This document shows positions 47,401 to 54,997 of a stretch of 64,000 nucleotides of DNA, in pieces (the stretch's first letter is position 1; each line of letters opens with the position of its first letter). The stretch is from Chitinophagales bacterium (lineage in GTDB: Bacteria; Bacteroidota; Bacteroidia; Chitinophagales; UBA2359), in contig JAWKLZ010000002.1 of NCBI GenBank assembly GCA_041392475.1, positions 2,352,667 through 2,416,666 of the forward strand. The letters are read 5' to 3'. The notes beneath the pieces are model-generated. The model searched no databases, had not been told where the DNA came from, and saw only the letters and a list, made by a program, of their open reading frames with translations. A program made the translations under genes and the position numbers.

Positions 47401-50400
47401 TGATGTAGTTATGTTTACTGATTGTGATTACAGCAATGAGGAAGCATTGGTTGAGGTAGATTACAGTTGTCTTTGTGGACAGCCACTTGATCCACCTTAT
47501 GGTCACAATGAAGTAGGTTGTGGTTCGGTTACTTATATGTTGCCTACTACTATACCTGTGGATAATGATGAATTGGCTGTATTTACTTGGACAGACTTTG
47601 CAACTGGTGAAGTCGTTCCTTCAGGTGTTGAATTCACAATGGATCACCCAGGAGGTTGTGCAGGTATTCAGGCAAGAACATTTGTTGTAGAAGTAACTTG
47701 TTCAGAAGATGCGGACTTCTCAGCCTTTGGAGGTTCTTATATCGTAACGGTTTATCCTCCTCTTGAAGAAGGAGACTTTGAGTTACCTGCTCCAAATAGC
47801 TGTTCACCTGAAATCAGCATTACGGATGGTTGTGGTGACAATACACCATTTGAAGTATTCTATTCTACTGACAATGTGAGCTACTCTACTACTGTTCCTG
47901 CGGACTTAGAACAAGGTACTTCGGATGATTTCTGGTACATTATTTCTGCAAGAGGTGATGGACAAGCACCATCTGGTACGGATTGCGTAGCAGAAGGAAA
48001 GTACACGATTACTTGTACACAATGTCCTTTACCAACATTGGTTAATGGTATTGGTGGTGATAGATGTGGAGATAATTTAAATATAAGTGCTTCAATCAAT
48101 ATTGAAGGTACATTTATTGCTCCAACATCTGTAGAATGGTTCTTGAATGGTCAAAGCACTGGATCTACTGGAGTTTCTTTCAGTGGTAAATTACCAGAAG
48201 CAGATGGTTGTTCTGTTAATACTTACGAATTGACTGCAAATGTTGTATGTTCATTGGATGATGCACCAATCACAATTTCTGCTGGTAGTGTAACTATATA
48301 TGGAGTTCCAACATTGGGAGAAGACTTCAACCAACCAAAATTCTGTTCATCTGCGTTGGATGATGTTTGCGAAGGTGTGAACGTTAGCTATAGTGTGAAC
48401 GGTCTTCCTGTAGAAGGTGAACCAATGGACGTTACTAATGGTGCGATTATAGCCTATAGCGTAAGCATAGACGGTGCTCCTGAAGGTTGTGGTACTACTG
48501 GATTCTACTTCTATAACTGTCCTGAATGTGCTGATGCAAGTTTGGCTACAGGTATTGATGGTGAATTCTGTGCATCGGATGTAGATGTGTTGGCTGCGGT
48601 ATCGATTTCAGGTGGTGTAAACACGACAACTAGTTGTGAGTGGTACATCAATGGCGAATCTACTGGATTTGTTGGTTTTGTGTATCAAGCTACTTTAGCA
48701 TCTTCTGATGTTGTTGAGCCTACTTCATACAATTTGACTTCTGTATGTTCTTGTACTGTTCAAGATGGAAATGATATTGTATCTTATTCTAATCCTGTTA
48801 CAGTCAATGCTGGTACGGTAGTAGTATTCCCTGCTCCTCAATTGAGTGCAGTAAGTGCGGCTTCACAGTCTATCTGTTCTGGTGAATCTACAACGCTTTC
48901 AGTAAGTGTAGTGAATGCAGATCCTTCTGATATTGTATGGACAAATGCTGCTGGTGAAGCAGTTGGTACTGGTACTACGATTAGTACAGGATTTATCGAA
49001 AATGCGGCTAATTGTGATGGTCAATTGGAAACTTATACTGCTTCTGTTGTAGGTGGTACCGTTCCAAGTTGTGGTGATGCAGTGAGTGCTACTTTCGAGG
49101 TGAATGTGTTACCTGATGCTGGAACTAATATTGCAGTTGTTCAAGATGGTTGTACTGTTTCTATCTTAGGTGTTTGTGAAGGCTTTACGATTGTTCATAG
49201 AGCTGACGGCGGACCACTTCAAGTAGGAAATACTTTCACAGCTTCTGCACCTGCTCCTGGTGAAATTTCACAAGTAGATGTTGAGTTCGTCGTAACCAGT
49301 ACAAACGGTTGTGGTAACTTATCAATTCCTACTGCATTTGAATGTTTCGGTCAAGAGTTGGGTAGTATCAGTGGTATTGCGTTCCGTGACTTAAACCAAG
49401 ATGGTATCTGGCAATCAACTGAAGAAGGTCCTGGTTTGGCTGTTGAAGTAGAACCTGGTATTCCTAACCTCCTTGTTCAATTATTCAAAGTAACAGATGC
49501 TGGTCAGGAAATCAACGTAGATACGAAATTTACAAACGCTCAAGGTGTTTATACTTTCAGTGGTTTGGATGTGGGTACTTACTACGTATTGTTCGATATT
49601 CCTCAAGGATTCATCGCTTCTCCTGCGGATCAATTTGCTGACGAAAACTTTGACAGTGATATTGATGCTGGTGGTCGTACCGATAACTATGTTATCAATG
49701 AAGGTGATGATTTAGCAGGTGTCAATGCTGGTCTATACTTCGAAGGTTGTGCGGGTGATGCAGGTGTAATGCCTTCTCAAACGATCACACTTTGTGGAAG
49801 TGAGCAATCTGCAACTGTTGCTACAAGCGGTTCAACTGTTCCTGATGGATATGCTCAAGTTTTTGTCTTGCATGACGGATCTGGTGCTACCTTGGGTAAT
49901 GTTGTTGCGATAAATCAAACAGAGGGTACTTTCTCTACCAACGATGTAGCTGGCTTTGGAACGTTCTATATTTCTTCTGTAGTTGGTCCTGATAATGATG
50001 CTGACGGATTCCCTGATTTGGACGATCCTTGTACACAAGTAGCAAGTGGAACTCCATTTGTTGTTGTGGATGGTTTGATTTTGGGTGATCTCGTGGAAAA
50101 TAAAACGAAGGAGGATTATTCCTTACTTATCAACGTAAACGGCGGCAGCACTGGTTCTTACTCTATACATGTTGTAGTGGAAGACATAGATGGCAATGTA
50201 ATATTTGAGGAGGATTATTCTTACAATGAAGGTGACAATCCTATCAAGATAGAAGGCTTACCAATCAATACTACTTATACGGTTACAGCTAGCGATGGTA
50301 GCGATTGTGATGCAACTGCTTCTCAACTTGTGGAAATCACAGTAGCTGTTGAGTTACTTGACTTCTCTGGTGAAGTTCAGGAAACTGGTAACTTATTGAA

Positions 50401-50893
50401 CTGGATTACTGCAACTGAAATCAACAATGACTTCTTTACACTTTACCACTCTATGGATAAAGTGAACTTCAAAGCAATCAGCGTTGTAGATGGTGCTGGA
50501 AACAGCTCTAATGCAAATACGTACAACTTCTTACACAGAGATGCTCCTAATGGCGTAAGCTACTACCGCTTAGACCAAACTGATTTTGACGGAACAACTA
50601 CTTCTTCAAATATTATCAGTTTGATTCGTGGTGAGGGAGGCTTTGGTATCGTTGAAGTAATGCCTGTACCTACTCGTGATATTGTAAATCTTACTTTCAC
50701 AAGCAAAGAAGATGCTGAAGTACAAGGTACTTTACACGATGTAAGTGGTAAAGTATTGGCGAGCTTCAAAGTGGATGCAAAAGGTGGTTTGAATACAATC
50801 AAGGTAGATGTAAGTAGATACCCAATCGGTGTTTATTTATTGACTATCAACAATGGTAATCAACTACTTAGTACAAAGGTTATTAAAGAATAA
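38471..50893 (+). CDS. Giant modular T9SS-secreted surface protein (4,140 residues)
   Basis: A signal peptide (about residues 1-29, ending DTFAQ) leads into a mosaic of extracellular domains. Two copies of a DSFGDGWxGxT domain lie near residues 30-180 and 490-610. They flank a GCTNPAATNY...DDGTC unit and a pre-peptidase-C-like domain (about 255-360). A P/homoB-like domain lies at about 1058-1200 and a MAM/jelly-roll-like domain at about 1610-1770. Six copies of a module ending in a Cys-rich sequence like IDGxPxxCxxxGxYxxxCPxC lie near residues 1275, 1900, 2209, 2563, 3154 and 3327. An SdrD-B/Cna-B-like domain lies at about 3630-3758. The end (4057-4140; PVPTRDIVNL, GVYLLTINNGNQLLSTKVIKE-like) is a type A T9SS sorting domain. 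The frame is intact over 12.4 kb. It is probably an adhesin or matrix protein. Start: ATG 38471 in preference to TTG 38441. Confidence 0.9.
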   Translation: MIRTYTKGLFAFILMLFLFYCNSPDTFAQCTGSETEITVTVSPTGAFSGEIGWELLETATGTSIEGPTCGDFDCGTGAGCPNCNTPVTQTICVSSSTQYTFNAYDSFGDGWSGSTVTIEISSGADDGCVFADLAPTFGFDQPIPGGTVCNAASSCNFGSGNNNPQIEDQFIFTINLLEGCTNPAATNYISCAVVDDGTCLLPALNDECVDAIAIPVEVGTCTTGNTSGNIGSTISTGFPVPGCAGYTAGGEDADVWYTVTVPASGSLGLTMSAFPGGPTDMAMAAYSGSCGALTLLDCDDDDGVGAFPALGLSGLTPGSTVYLLVWEFGGNAEGLYNMIVFDPPVGSNCDNPVVVSSLPFTEDNGDFPGAGTTECMGDNYGPTLCGNFSSSSEKVYEFTPTTDMDIQIDITEQGGGFDGFDVHVFQGCPDFGTCEATFTTFSGNGTIPSVDLTANVTYYIVVSGDGFPDILNYDIEITENIPLTCPPGEVGVAVNIVLSGFPNEVGWEIVGAGLGANCGSASTGLFEACLPEDTYTFNAFDSFGDGWNGGTYTIEVATGPDAGCILGFGSPTNGSTSSGGDTPSDITCAGVFSGGPDLEDTFTFDLTNISCITGFDCSTATVIDPTALPYIEVTGGGAGTTCGYGDDYGINENPCNAPGIGTNNPTEGEDKIYTITPVEDIVVNVTVNPETDFADPGLFIYDDCPDVSTTNCVALNFFNGTTSADLVIEEVVLLAGQTYYIQVDHYSFSTSTFNNCYNYELTIEAIPCGSDSGTPIAPSQQVCMVPDQNQLPIIVPDPAVPFVMSDPVAVNPPADAILVGADGLAYNYIVTDLSSGNDFVGVSDDGSYALPNVVGTNYCFTGVIYDPVSVQTILCDPANANFWASKGIGCGATFSQFLTAIDPTSGVSPYNIPSINDAIGSLCNLVPGECDLCYETAAADKTYCVGVYNCESINCGTVLPTYTLSGTEPICEDDDLALDANYVLIDKEVEGINFILTWFEDGNQIAQTGPGEDGVYGTGDEDLVELYTHPADHTDDLCTTNISSNEYEVQLSCIGKAFDNSTYDNIVTAYFSAPTGATEFIFNFASVPLQAIAQNVAINVEGQAINFASASNAQISIFAPDGSDADNAPDFVTTINATGGTGALWDISEVLTDLSNVEVVAGVWTVQVLDNNFANNGGFPIPEGIVTSLTMSIDWITNEPPVIATDAVTGDTTVDIYDSAQDGVDFLLPEGCAGAITQLCPNVTIEYSLDGSNFTEDAPEDLSIGDVDQLIFYRVSVDGVPDACATEGSYLQTCPCMADACNIIAGDYTIVACVDDPIVLDIFSGNFEEITDFSGDILATGLEHIRCGGGTTGIYPYEAFNFQVAQTGNYTFFTAWGSSFDGYLNLYESPFTPNAVGSGSTTASCTNRIAFNDDFNGTAQSQITNVTLTAGVDYTLVYTTFSGFFGGTDGTYETTITGPGGILSVNTECADPSIYGLSYLITKTETDVIVGLGNDLTGFDEGIYTVCGFSYVLGDTDPALLIGESYTDLVIDASTNGGICADVETAPTCVTVAITKDCNLGNCPNFIAALAAEEELCNGEPGLFEVLLTNTEKWLVSNTNDNNWGFNSDGFSSGTSTFTIFTLPTNIAAYFTGTNGSGNADNAALTSPQINLSNYTDVTLSFDINFQQSGSAAFPDDQLEIQFWNAGTSTWDTQQVLLDDTPPSCFFPFSCSTTLNFNIIDPAYLTDGFQLQFVYSDNGDTFSQGVGVDNIEITDNNATVPEEAQIFFDNFEAGNVTYAVTWVDPEGIVYEGIEAEIPLALTGNLGNTCLSEFKEVSYAVTCLDNGEIVEEGVVVVEVFPILTEGIHFDLPEQQGCELDIVTNCGAQGNIEVLYSSTGLPGSYDIEVPTSLTPGAAQTIFYQVKTDKAPGKCAAEGVYTASCPFECPSIISSNIALEACGNTPTLFEVEADVPFAEASVNSYLGTTVGRPLWERPIGTGPNVVTEDVRFDIFSFKVPTNGTYTFNANFNNFNGYLHLYDGSFDPTSPFTGLIAGADGSGTSASIGGTLSASKTYYLVISGNTASDIGTFTITLDGPLNSVIHRVPTIEVVWSYNAQQYASGFPTPIRLQVQDAACGKETQPVYYSVQCTALGAGIYFDIARVDVFTKLEPFVDFAIPDTYQDQNKGCSAALINTQCPSELVDFKYSTSPLGPFTSTPPALTPGTGIVVYYTANLIDGPAGCGISGDSYIVACPNCPTFDDITASSTLMCTGTNVNFDADITDGLLQIQGTVSTITGSTVGGPLVNLGATIGSAPYDVFIFTVPVSGAYIINQVQNYNGFLLLYQNGFDANNINNNLVAQNDDGAQGVGTSQLAASLSAGTTYYLVTTGNADPFGFNNGEPFEGSFTTTFTPGVSPFLQVYDLQWLYGFQGSNSESTTFEIINDQACGIGKQNVSLEVVCRGSNEVLADTAIALTVYPVLSPLANFFVPDPSGIAPGIPNTETCSVDLIFDLCKDTDTELDILYSLDDNTYVELVEDDFSTPENETYSIDSLFNDQTPVDNPGTNFDLGPKDLAILNTGEAALIFFQIDRPGAPAACKTAAGSFRQVCVDFDGSEGDPGAITCPEYNFATVQGVNTPDIGEACANTFATFAIDIDFQIIPALGIPNYSTQWFGPNGEQPNPLDRLSLSKTFPVRSNAFCDIVQDSATVILDCVSSFPGEAAVTFPQTINLKVDIHPLPPADPADFLSFTTDGCKGIIIENVDNGCDLVNYIALQEPTFPLQVNDEGTAIYELTWDGGPCCAPGVQLNRISDGSFELTPPGIPLPNWNTQYTSSQVTTLPSSFHTFLPHCDNLTCNGGGSPLNPAVNVNAFSSGGLAGKDPDLWGYLWFGGLANVDFEEIAAQGLRVPVNADVLQFRFSNNSCASNGPNFDFIELLVDGQRTWVRTTDPNAPAADQAPCGGGYSLITIDIKPWADGLQHVFTFHGHFYGNGGITNFGLDDVVMFTDCDYSNEEALVEVDYSCLCGQPLDPPYGHNEVGCGSVTYMLPTTIPVDNDELAVFTWTDFATGEVVPSGVEFTMDHPGGCAGIQARTFVVEVTCSEDADFSAFGGSYIVTVYPPLEEGDFELPAPNSCSPEISITDGCGDNTPFEVFYSTDNVSYSTTVPADLEQGTSDDFWYIISARGDGQAPSGTDCVAEGKYTITCTQCPLPTLVNGIGGDRCGDNLNISASINIEGTFIAPTSVEWFLNGQSTGSTGVSFSGKLPEADGCSVNTYELTANVVCSLDDAPITISAGSVTIYGVPTLGEDFNQPKFCSSALDDVCEGVNVSYSVNGLPVEGEPMDVTNGAIIAYSVSIDGAPEGCGTTGFYFYNCPECADASLATGIDGEFCASDVDVLAAVSISGGVNTTTSCEWYINGESTGFVGFVYQATLASSDVVEPTSYNLTSVCSCTVQDGNDIVSYSNPVTVNAGTVVVFPAPQLSAVSAASQSICSGESTTLSVSVVNADPSDIVWTNAAGEAVGTGTTISTGFIENAANCDGQLETYTASVVGGTVPSCGDAVSATFEVNVLPDAGTNIAVVQDGCTVSILGVCEGFTIVHRADGGPLQVGNTFTASAPAPGEISQVDVEFVVTSTNGCGNLSIPTAFECFGQELGSISGIAFRDLNQDGIWQSTEEGPGLAVEVEPGIPNLLVQLFKVTDAGQEINVDTKFTNAQGVYTFSGLDVGTYYVLFDIPQGFIASPADQFADENFDSDIDAGGRTDNYVINEGDDLAGVNAGLYFEGCAGDAGVMPSQTITLCGSEQSATVATSGSTVPDGYAQVFVLHDGSGATLGNVVAINQTEGTFSTNDVAGFGTFYISSVVGPDNDADGFPDLDDPCTQVASGTPFVVVDGLILGDLVENKTKEDYSLLINVNGGSTGSYSIHVVVEDIDGNVIFEEDYSYNEGDNPIKIEGLPINTTYTVTASDGSDCDATASQLVEITVAVELLDFSGEVQETGNLLNWITATEINNDFFTLYHSMDKVNFKAISVVDGAGNSSNANTYNFLHRDAPNGVSYYRLDQTDFDGTTTSSNIISLIRGEGGFGIVEVMPVPTRDIVNLTFTSKEDAEVQGTLHDVSGKVLASFKVDAKGGLNTIKVDVSRYPIGVYLLTINNGNQLLSTKVIKE

Positions 50894-50916
50894 TAATGAC
50901 CGTGGCTGACTAAATA

Positions 50917-50955
50917 AAACAAGGGGTGCTATGTGAAATAGCATCACTTGTTTTT
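50917..50955 (+). terminator. First terminator after the giant gene
   Basis: AAACAAGgGGTGCTAT (50917-50932) pairs with ATAGCATCaCTTGTTT (50938-50953), with one mismatch and a 5-base loop, and runs into TTTTTG. It starts 23 bases after the stop codon. Confidence 0.75.
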
Positions 50956-50962
50956 GATTGAT

Positions 50963-51007
50963 AAAAAGAGTCCTCAGAACCTATTACTGGTTTTGAGGAC
51001 TTTTTTA
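50963..51007 (+). terminator. Second terminator after the giant gene
   Basis: A 19-base arm (AAAAAGAGTCCTCAGAACC, 50963-50981) pairs with GGTTTTGAGGACTTTTTT (50989-51006) around a 7-base loop, ending in a T-run. It is only 10 bases after the first terminator. The remaining 235 bases to the sigma gene show no exact promoter box. Confidence 0.75.
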
Positions 51008-51242
51008 TTTTGAAGCGGGGATACTTTAGAAACAATTATGGCAATTTCAGCTTAACCAATGTATTGTTTTGGTGTTTATAAGCGTTAAGTATAAGATTGT
51101 TAACACAAATTCATTCGGATGGATTTTTTCTATTCAATCATACTCATTGACTAAAAATGAGTATAGAAAAGGATGCTTTGTTTTTAAAAAGCAACCTTTT
51201 GAATAGTCTTTTCGTTGAAAAAAATAGAATCAACACAAGTTC

Positions 51243-51827
51243 ATGGATATTGCTTTGAAACTTTACAAACAACAGGCACTTAGTAAAAGTCAAGAACTAC
51301 TTGCAGGATGTATTCGAGGAGAGAGAATATACCAAAAGGAGTTGTACCAAAAATATTATGGTAGGATGATGGCGGTATGTCTGCGTTATACCAATAATAG
51401 AGAGGAAGCTAGAGATATTTTGAATGAAGGTTTTATGAAAGTATTCAAAAACTTGGCTAAATATGAGCCGAATCATTCACTAGAGGCTTGGATCAAGCGC
51501 ATCATGATCAATACTTCAATTGACCATTATCGTAAAAATAAAAAGCTTCGGAACAATGTAGATATTGAATATGCTTCTACCCAGCCTGCTGAAGATAATG
51601 TGAATATTGTTAGCCAACTATCTGCTGAAGAAATCCTGAAGCTAGTTCAACGGCTAACTCCTGCCTACCGAACTGTTTTCAATTTGTATGTAATCGAGGG
51701 GTACAATCATCGTGAAATTGGCGAAAAATTAGGAATTAGTGAAGGTACTTCAAAATCTAATTTGGCGAAGGCGAGAGGTAAATTGCGAGCAATGATAAAA
51801 ACAGATTTGAAAGAGTATTCAAGGTGA
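51243..51827 (+). CDS. ECF-type RNA polymerase sigma factor
   Basis: The 194-residue protein has sigma region 2 at about residues 25-100 (YQKYYGRMMAVCLRYTNNRE, EARDILNEGFMKVFKNL, EAWIKRIMINTSIDHYRK) and region 4 at about 130-185 (LVQRLTPAYRTVFNLYVIEG, YNHREIGEKLGISEGTSKSN, AKARGKLR). It lacks region 3, as ECF sigma factors do. It directs polymerase to a small regulon, usually for envelope functions. The ATG at 51243 gives the usual length. The next gene, 116 bases downstream on the same strand, is a probable membrane partner, and the pair probably forms a regulatory unit. The giant surface gene upstream ends in two terminators, so it is a separate unit. Confidence 0.93.
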   Translation: MDIALKLYKQQALSKSQELLAGCIRGERIYQKELYQKYYGRMMAVCLRYTNNREEARDILNEGFMKVFKNLAKYEPNHSLEAWIKRIMINTSIDHYRKNKKLRNNVDIEYASTQPAEDNVNIVSQLSAEEILKLVQRLTPAYRTVFNLYVIEGYNHREIGEKLGISEGTSKSNLAKARGKLRAMIKTDLKEYSR

Positions 51828-51943
51828 TTCAAAGGAAGAAATGGACAAAAAAAAATAATCTAAATTTTCAAAGAAACTTGGTATGAGTGTTGATAAGTTT
51901 TTAGTAAATTTAAAACATTAATTACACGAACGATTCATTAATA

Positions 51944-53416
51944 ATGAGGGACGAATTAAATCAATACGATATGATGGAGGAAAAGCTTCGAAGGGAACTT
52001 TTGAAGTATGAAGCCTCTTTTGAGCCTGACGATTGGTCGTTAATGGAAGAAAAACTGGATGAGGCAGAACCATCTTATCTTACTTATGTGCACCATCCAT
52101 TTTTTAGGTTTGCCGCTGCCGCACTTTTTTTACTTTCTTCCTTATATGGAATAGAATCATGGATAACACCATATTCTTCTTACAACAACGGCATTTATAC
52201 GAGTAGGACAGATAACAGTAATTCAAACAATAACATTAGCGAAAATTTGGCCTCGGTAGATTCTGCAAATGAACAGGGTGAGAACCAAAATTCGTCTTTA
52301 ACTAACATAGAACAAATAAATGAAATAGATGAAAAAAATCTACACTATAATAGTATAATTCCATCTCAATTAGCTGTTTTTTCAAACAATAGTAGGGTAA
52401 ATATTTTTGAGAACAGCACTAATAGTGAGCGATATACAGCTATGGATAACGAGTATGTGCTTACTGATAATTTTGTGACTTTAGCTGCTCATACACAGAG
52501 AAAAATGTTGGCAATCCCAATGGCTATTCCTTATAATTCCTCAACTGTGTATGTAGAGGATATAACTAAGAGAAGCAAACGAAGAATGCCTGGTAAAAGA
52601 ACCATAAGAACTAAGATAAGAACTTCTTTACCTCCGACTATAACAAAAAGCAATGCTGGCAATGTTCGTGTAGGATTATATACTTCGGCGGACATAAATT
52701 TTTTGGACTTGAATGCTGCATCACAATGTGGAACATCTTCTGGTATTGAAGTGACTGTTAAACCCAAAAAGGAGGGCAAATTTGCTTTTGTATCTGGTGT
52801 AGGTTACTCACGTAAAAAATTCAAAACAAAGGATGTTCCCAATAACCCATTGATGAGTTTCTTGAATGTAGAAGATTATGGAAATGCAGAAAATAAAAAT
52901 GTTACCAATACCTTCACTTCTGAGATGGAGGTGATAGAAGTACCTTTGTTGGTACAATATACGCTTGGAAAAGGATCGAAAAAAATACAGCCTTATATAG
53001 AAGCAGGTGCAACAGCATACATACCAATCAATCAACATTATACTTACCAATCAACGAGTACTTGGGACCAAAAATATCCTAATCAAATACCTCCAGATAT
53101 GGAAAACATAGCAGGAGGATATATTTCAGAAGCAAATGTAGGTTTGGAAATTCGTGGAGAACACGACAATGTATCAACTAAGCCTTACTTGGGAATTGCC
53201 AATGTGAATGCAGGAGTAAATCTAAGACTTTCTGAACGCATAAGTGTACATGTAGAAGGACAGGTAAAATCAAGTATTGTAAAACACAAATTGGATCGTT
53301 CCATTCCTGAAACGGAACTAAATGTTGGATTGGTGGGTGGTAATGATAATAAGTTCAATAATCGAAAAGGATTACACACACTTGGTTTGCAACTTGGTGT
53401 AAGTTGTGGATTGTAG
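51944..53416 (+). CDS. Probable anti-sigma/outer-membrane-barrel-like two-part protein
   Basis: The 490-residue product begins with a soluble, acidic N-terminus (residues 1-48; EEKLRRELLKYEASFEPDDW, SLMEEKL) and one membrane segment at about 55-72 (FFRFAAAALFLLSSLYG). A long Asn/Ser-rich linker runs to about residue 245. The C-terminal part of alternating beta strands (VRVGLYTSADINFL, FAFVSGVGYSRKKF, EVIEVPLLVQYTL, GVNLRLSERISVHVEGQ) resembles small OmpA/PorT-like barrels and ends LGLQLGVSCGL. This layout recurs next to ECF sigma genes in Bacteroidota. The short N-terminus could bind the sigma factor. How an inner-membrane anchor and a barrel-like domain coexist is unexplained. Confidence 0.65.
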   Translation: MRDELNQYDMMEEKLRRELLKYEASFEPDDWSLMEEKLDEAEPSYLTYVHHPFFRFAAAALFLLSSLYGIESWITPYSSYNNGIYTSRTDNSNSNNNISENLASVDSANEQGENQNSSLTNIEQINEIDEKNLHYNSIIPSQLAVFSNNSRVNIFENSTNSERYTAMDNEYVLTDNFVTLAAHTQRKMLAIPMAIPYNSSTVYVEDITKRSKRRMPGKRTIRTKIRTSLPPTITKSNAGNVRVGLYTSADINFLDLNAASQCGTSSGIEVTVKPKKEGKFAFVSGVGYSRKKFKTKDVPNNPLMSFLNVEDYGNAENKNVTNTFTSEMEVIEVPLLVQYTLGKGSKKIQPYIEAGATAYIPINQHYTYQSTSTWDQKYPNQIPPDMENIAGGYISEANVGLEIRGEHDNVSTKPYLGIANVNAGVNLRLSERISVHVEGQVKSSIVKHKLDRSIPETELNVGLVGGNDNKFNNRKGLHTLGLQLGVSCGL

Positions 53417-53445
53417 TGATACATGAATGTTAAACCTCATTGTTA

Positions 53446-54150
53446 ATGCAGCTTTTTTACGCTCCTCAAATTACTCAAGAAAACTTTGTACTAGACGAAA
53501 TTGAGTCAAGACACTGCATACAAGTGCTGCGAAAAAATATTGGAGATACCCTCCAAATAGTAGATGGAACAGGGGGGATGTATGAAGCGATTATCACCCA
53601 TGCACACCCTAAAAAATGTGCCTTCAAAATCGTAAGTACCATCACCTATCCAAACAATCCTTTTCAAATTCACATTGCCATTGCCCCTACTAAAAACATC
53701 ACTCGATTTGAGTGGTTCTTAGAGAAAACTACCGAAATTGGGATTACACAAATAACCCCACTGCTCACACAACATTCTGAGCGGAAAAATCTGCGAACCG
53801 ACCGACTGCAGAAAATATTGATAACAGCTATGAAACAGTCTGTTAAAGCACACTTACCACAACTGAATGAACTAATTCCTTTCAAGAAATTCATCACCAA
53901 TAATTCTTCCTCTACCGACCTGTTCAAAGGCATCGCTTATTTAGATGACAATAATCTTCCCTTATCCAAAGTTTATACAAAAGGCAAAAGTGCATTGATT
54001 TTAATAGGGCCAGAAGGTGATTTTAGTCCCGAAGAAATTAACTTTGCCGTTCAGCATGGTTTTGAAGGAGTAAGTTTAGGTAATAGCCGCTTACGAACCG
54101 AAACCGCAGGTATTGTAGCTTGTCATACCTTGCATTTGGCAAATGAGTAG
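53446..54150 (+). CDS. rsmE: 16S rRNA (uracil-1498-N3)-methyltransferase RsmE
   Basis: The 234-residue protein has the N-terminal PUA-like domain (MQLFYAPQI, DEIESRHCIQVLRKNIGDTL, IVDGTGGMYEA) and the C-terminal SPOUT knot domain. The latter carries the conserved EKTTEIGITQITPL, the QSVKAHLPQL stretch and the SAM-binding ILIGPEGDFSPEEI with SLGNSRLRTETAGIVACHTL. RsmE methylates U1498 in the ribosomal decoding centre. The ATG at 53446 matches the normal start; a TTG six bases upstream is not needed. It is followed 55 bases later by a DUF4159 gene on the same strand. Confidence 0.95.
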   Translation: MQLFYAPQITQENFVLDEIESRHCIQVLRKNIGDTLQIVDGTGGMYEAIITHAHPKKCAFKIVSTITYPNNPFQIHIAIAPTKNITRFEWFLEKTTEIGITQITPLLTQHSERKNLRTDRLQKILITAMKQSVKAHLPQLNELIPFKKFITNNSSSTDLFKGIAYLDDNNLPLSKVYTKGKSALILIGPEGDFSPEEINFAVQHGFEGVSLGNSRLRTETAGIVACHTLHLANE

Positions 54151-54205
54151 CATGAGTTACAGCAAATTAATGCCACCTTACAGACAGTAAAAAATTCTCA
54201 ATTTT

Positions 54206-54874
54206 ATGAAAAAAATAACCGTATTAAGTTTGTTAATATGCTTGTCTATGATTTTTCTACAAGCACAGAACAGCAGTACAGGAACAATATCTCTTGGCTT
54301 ATTGAAGTACAACGGAGGGGGAGATTGGTATGCGAATCCTACCTCCCTACCCAATTTGATTCAATACTGCAATGAAAAACTACAAATGGATATTGTGGAA
54401 GACCCGCCAACTATTGAAGTGGGAAGTCCCGAAATATTCAACATCCCTTTTTTGCACATGACAGGACATGGGAATGTTGTGTTTTCTGACGATGAAGCAG
54501 AAAATCTGCGAACTTACCTTGAAGCAGGCGGTTTTCTACACATTGATGACAATTTTGGAATGGATCCATACGTGCGTCCTGCAATGAAAAAAGTATTTCC
54601 TGAATTAGATTTTGTAGAAATTCCTTTCACACATGCTATCTACCAAGAACCTTACCGCTTCAACAATGGTGTGCCTAAAATCCATGAACACGATGGTAAA
54701 GATCCACAGGCATTTGGATTGTTTTTTGAAGGGCGGTTGGTTTGTTATTATACCTATGAAGTAGATTTGGGAGATGGCTGGGAAGATTCCGCTGTACACA
54801 ATGATTCGCCTGAAGTGCGTACAAAAGCTTTGCAGATGGGAGCTAATTTGGTGCAATTTGCATTTACACAATGA
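54206..54874 (+). CDS. DUF4159-family exported protein
   Basis: The 222-residue product has a signal peptide (MKKITVLSLLICLSMIFLQA, cleavage before QNSS) and a DUF4159 domain: LLKYNGGGDWYANPTSLPNL near the start, IPFLHMTGHGNVVFSDDEAE, LRTYLEAGGFLHIDDNFG, and a C-terminal DLGDGWEDSAVHNDSPEVR. The fold resembles a class I glutamine-amidotransferase/ThuA-type domain, but no catalytic Cys is visible at the expected turn. The family is frequent in Bacteroidota next to rsmE or AAA/VWA gene clusters. Function is unknown. Position suggests co-transcription with rsmE. Confidence 0.85.
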   Translation: MKKITVLSLLICLSMIFLQAQNSSTGTISLGLLKYNGGGDWYANPTSLPNLIQYCNEKLQMDIVEDPPTIEVGSPEIFNIPFLHMTGHGNVVFSDDEAENLRTYLEAGGFLHIDDNFGMDPYVRPAMKKVFPELDFVEIPFTHAIYQEPYRFNNGVPKIHEHDGKDPQAFGLFFEGRLVCYYTYEVDLGDGWEDSAVHNDSPEVRTKALQMGANLVQFAFTQ

Positions 54875-54878
54875 TAAA

Positions 54879-54966
54879 TAAAAAATCCTCAGTATCAAAT
54901 TAATGTTACTGAGGATAAGACTCAACCCAATGAAATAAACCACTCACTAAATAATTAGGTCTATTT
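54879..54966 (-). ncRNA. Terminator-ended repeat element B2 (possible small RNA)
   Basis: On the minus strand a 50-base block (54966 to 54917, beginning AAATAGACCTAATTATTTAG and containing GGGTTGAGTCTT) leads into a 10-bp stem (54916-54907 with 54894-54885), a 12-base loop and a U-rich tail. The block is identical, base for base, to that of B1, but the loop differs. It sits just after the convergent DUF4159 gene, so the stem could also serve that gene weakly; only the minus strand has the U-run. Confidence 0.5.
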
Positions 54967-54997
54967 ACTCTTTTTTCTTTATGTGCTTTCTTTTTGG

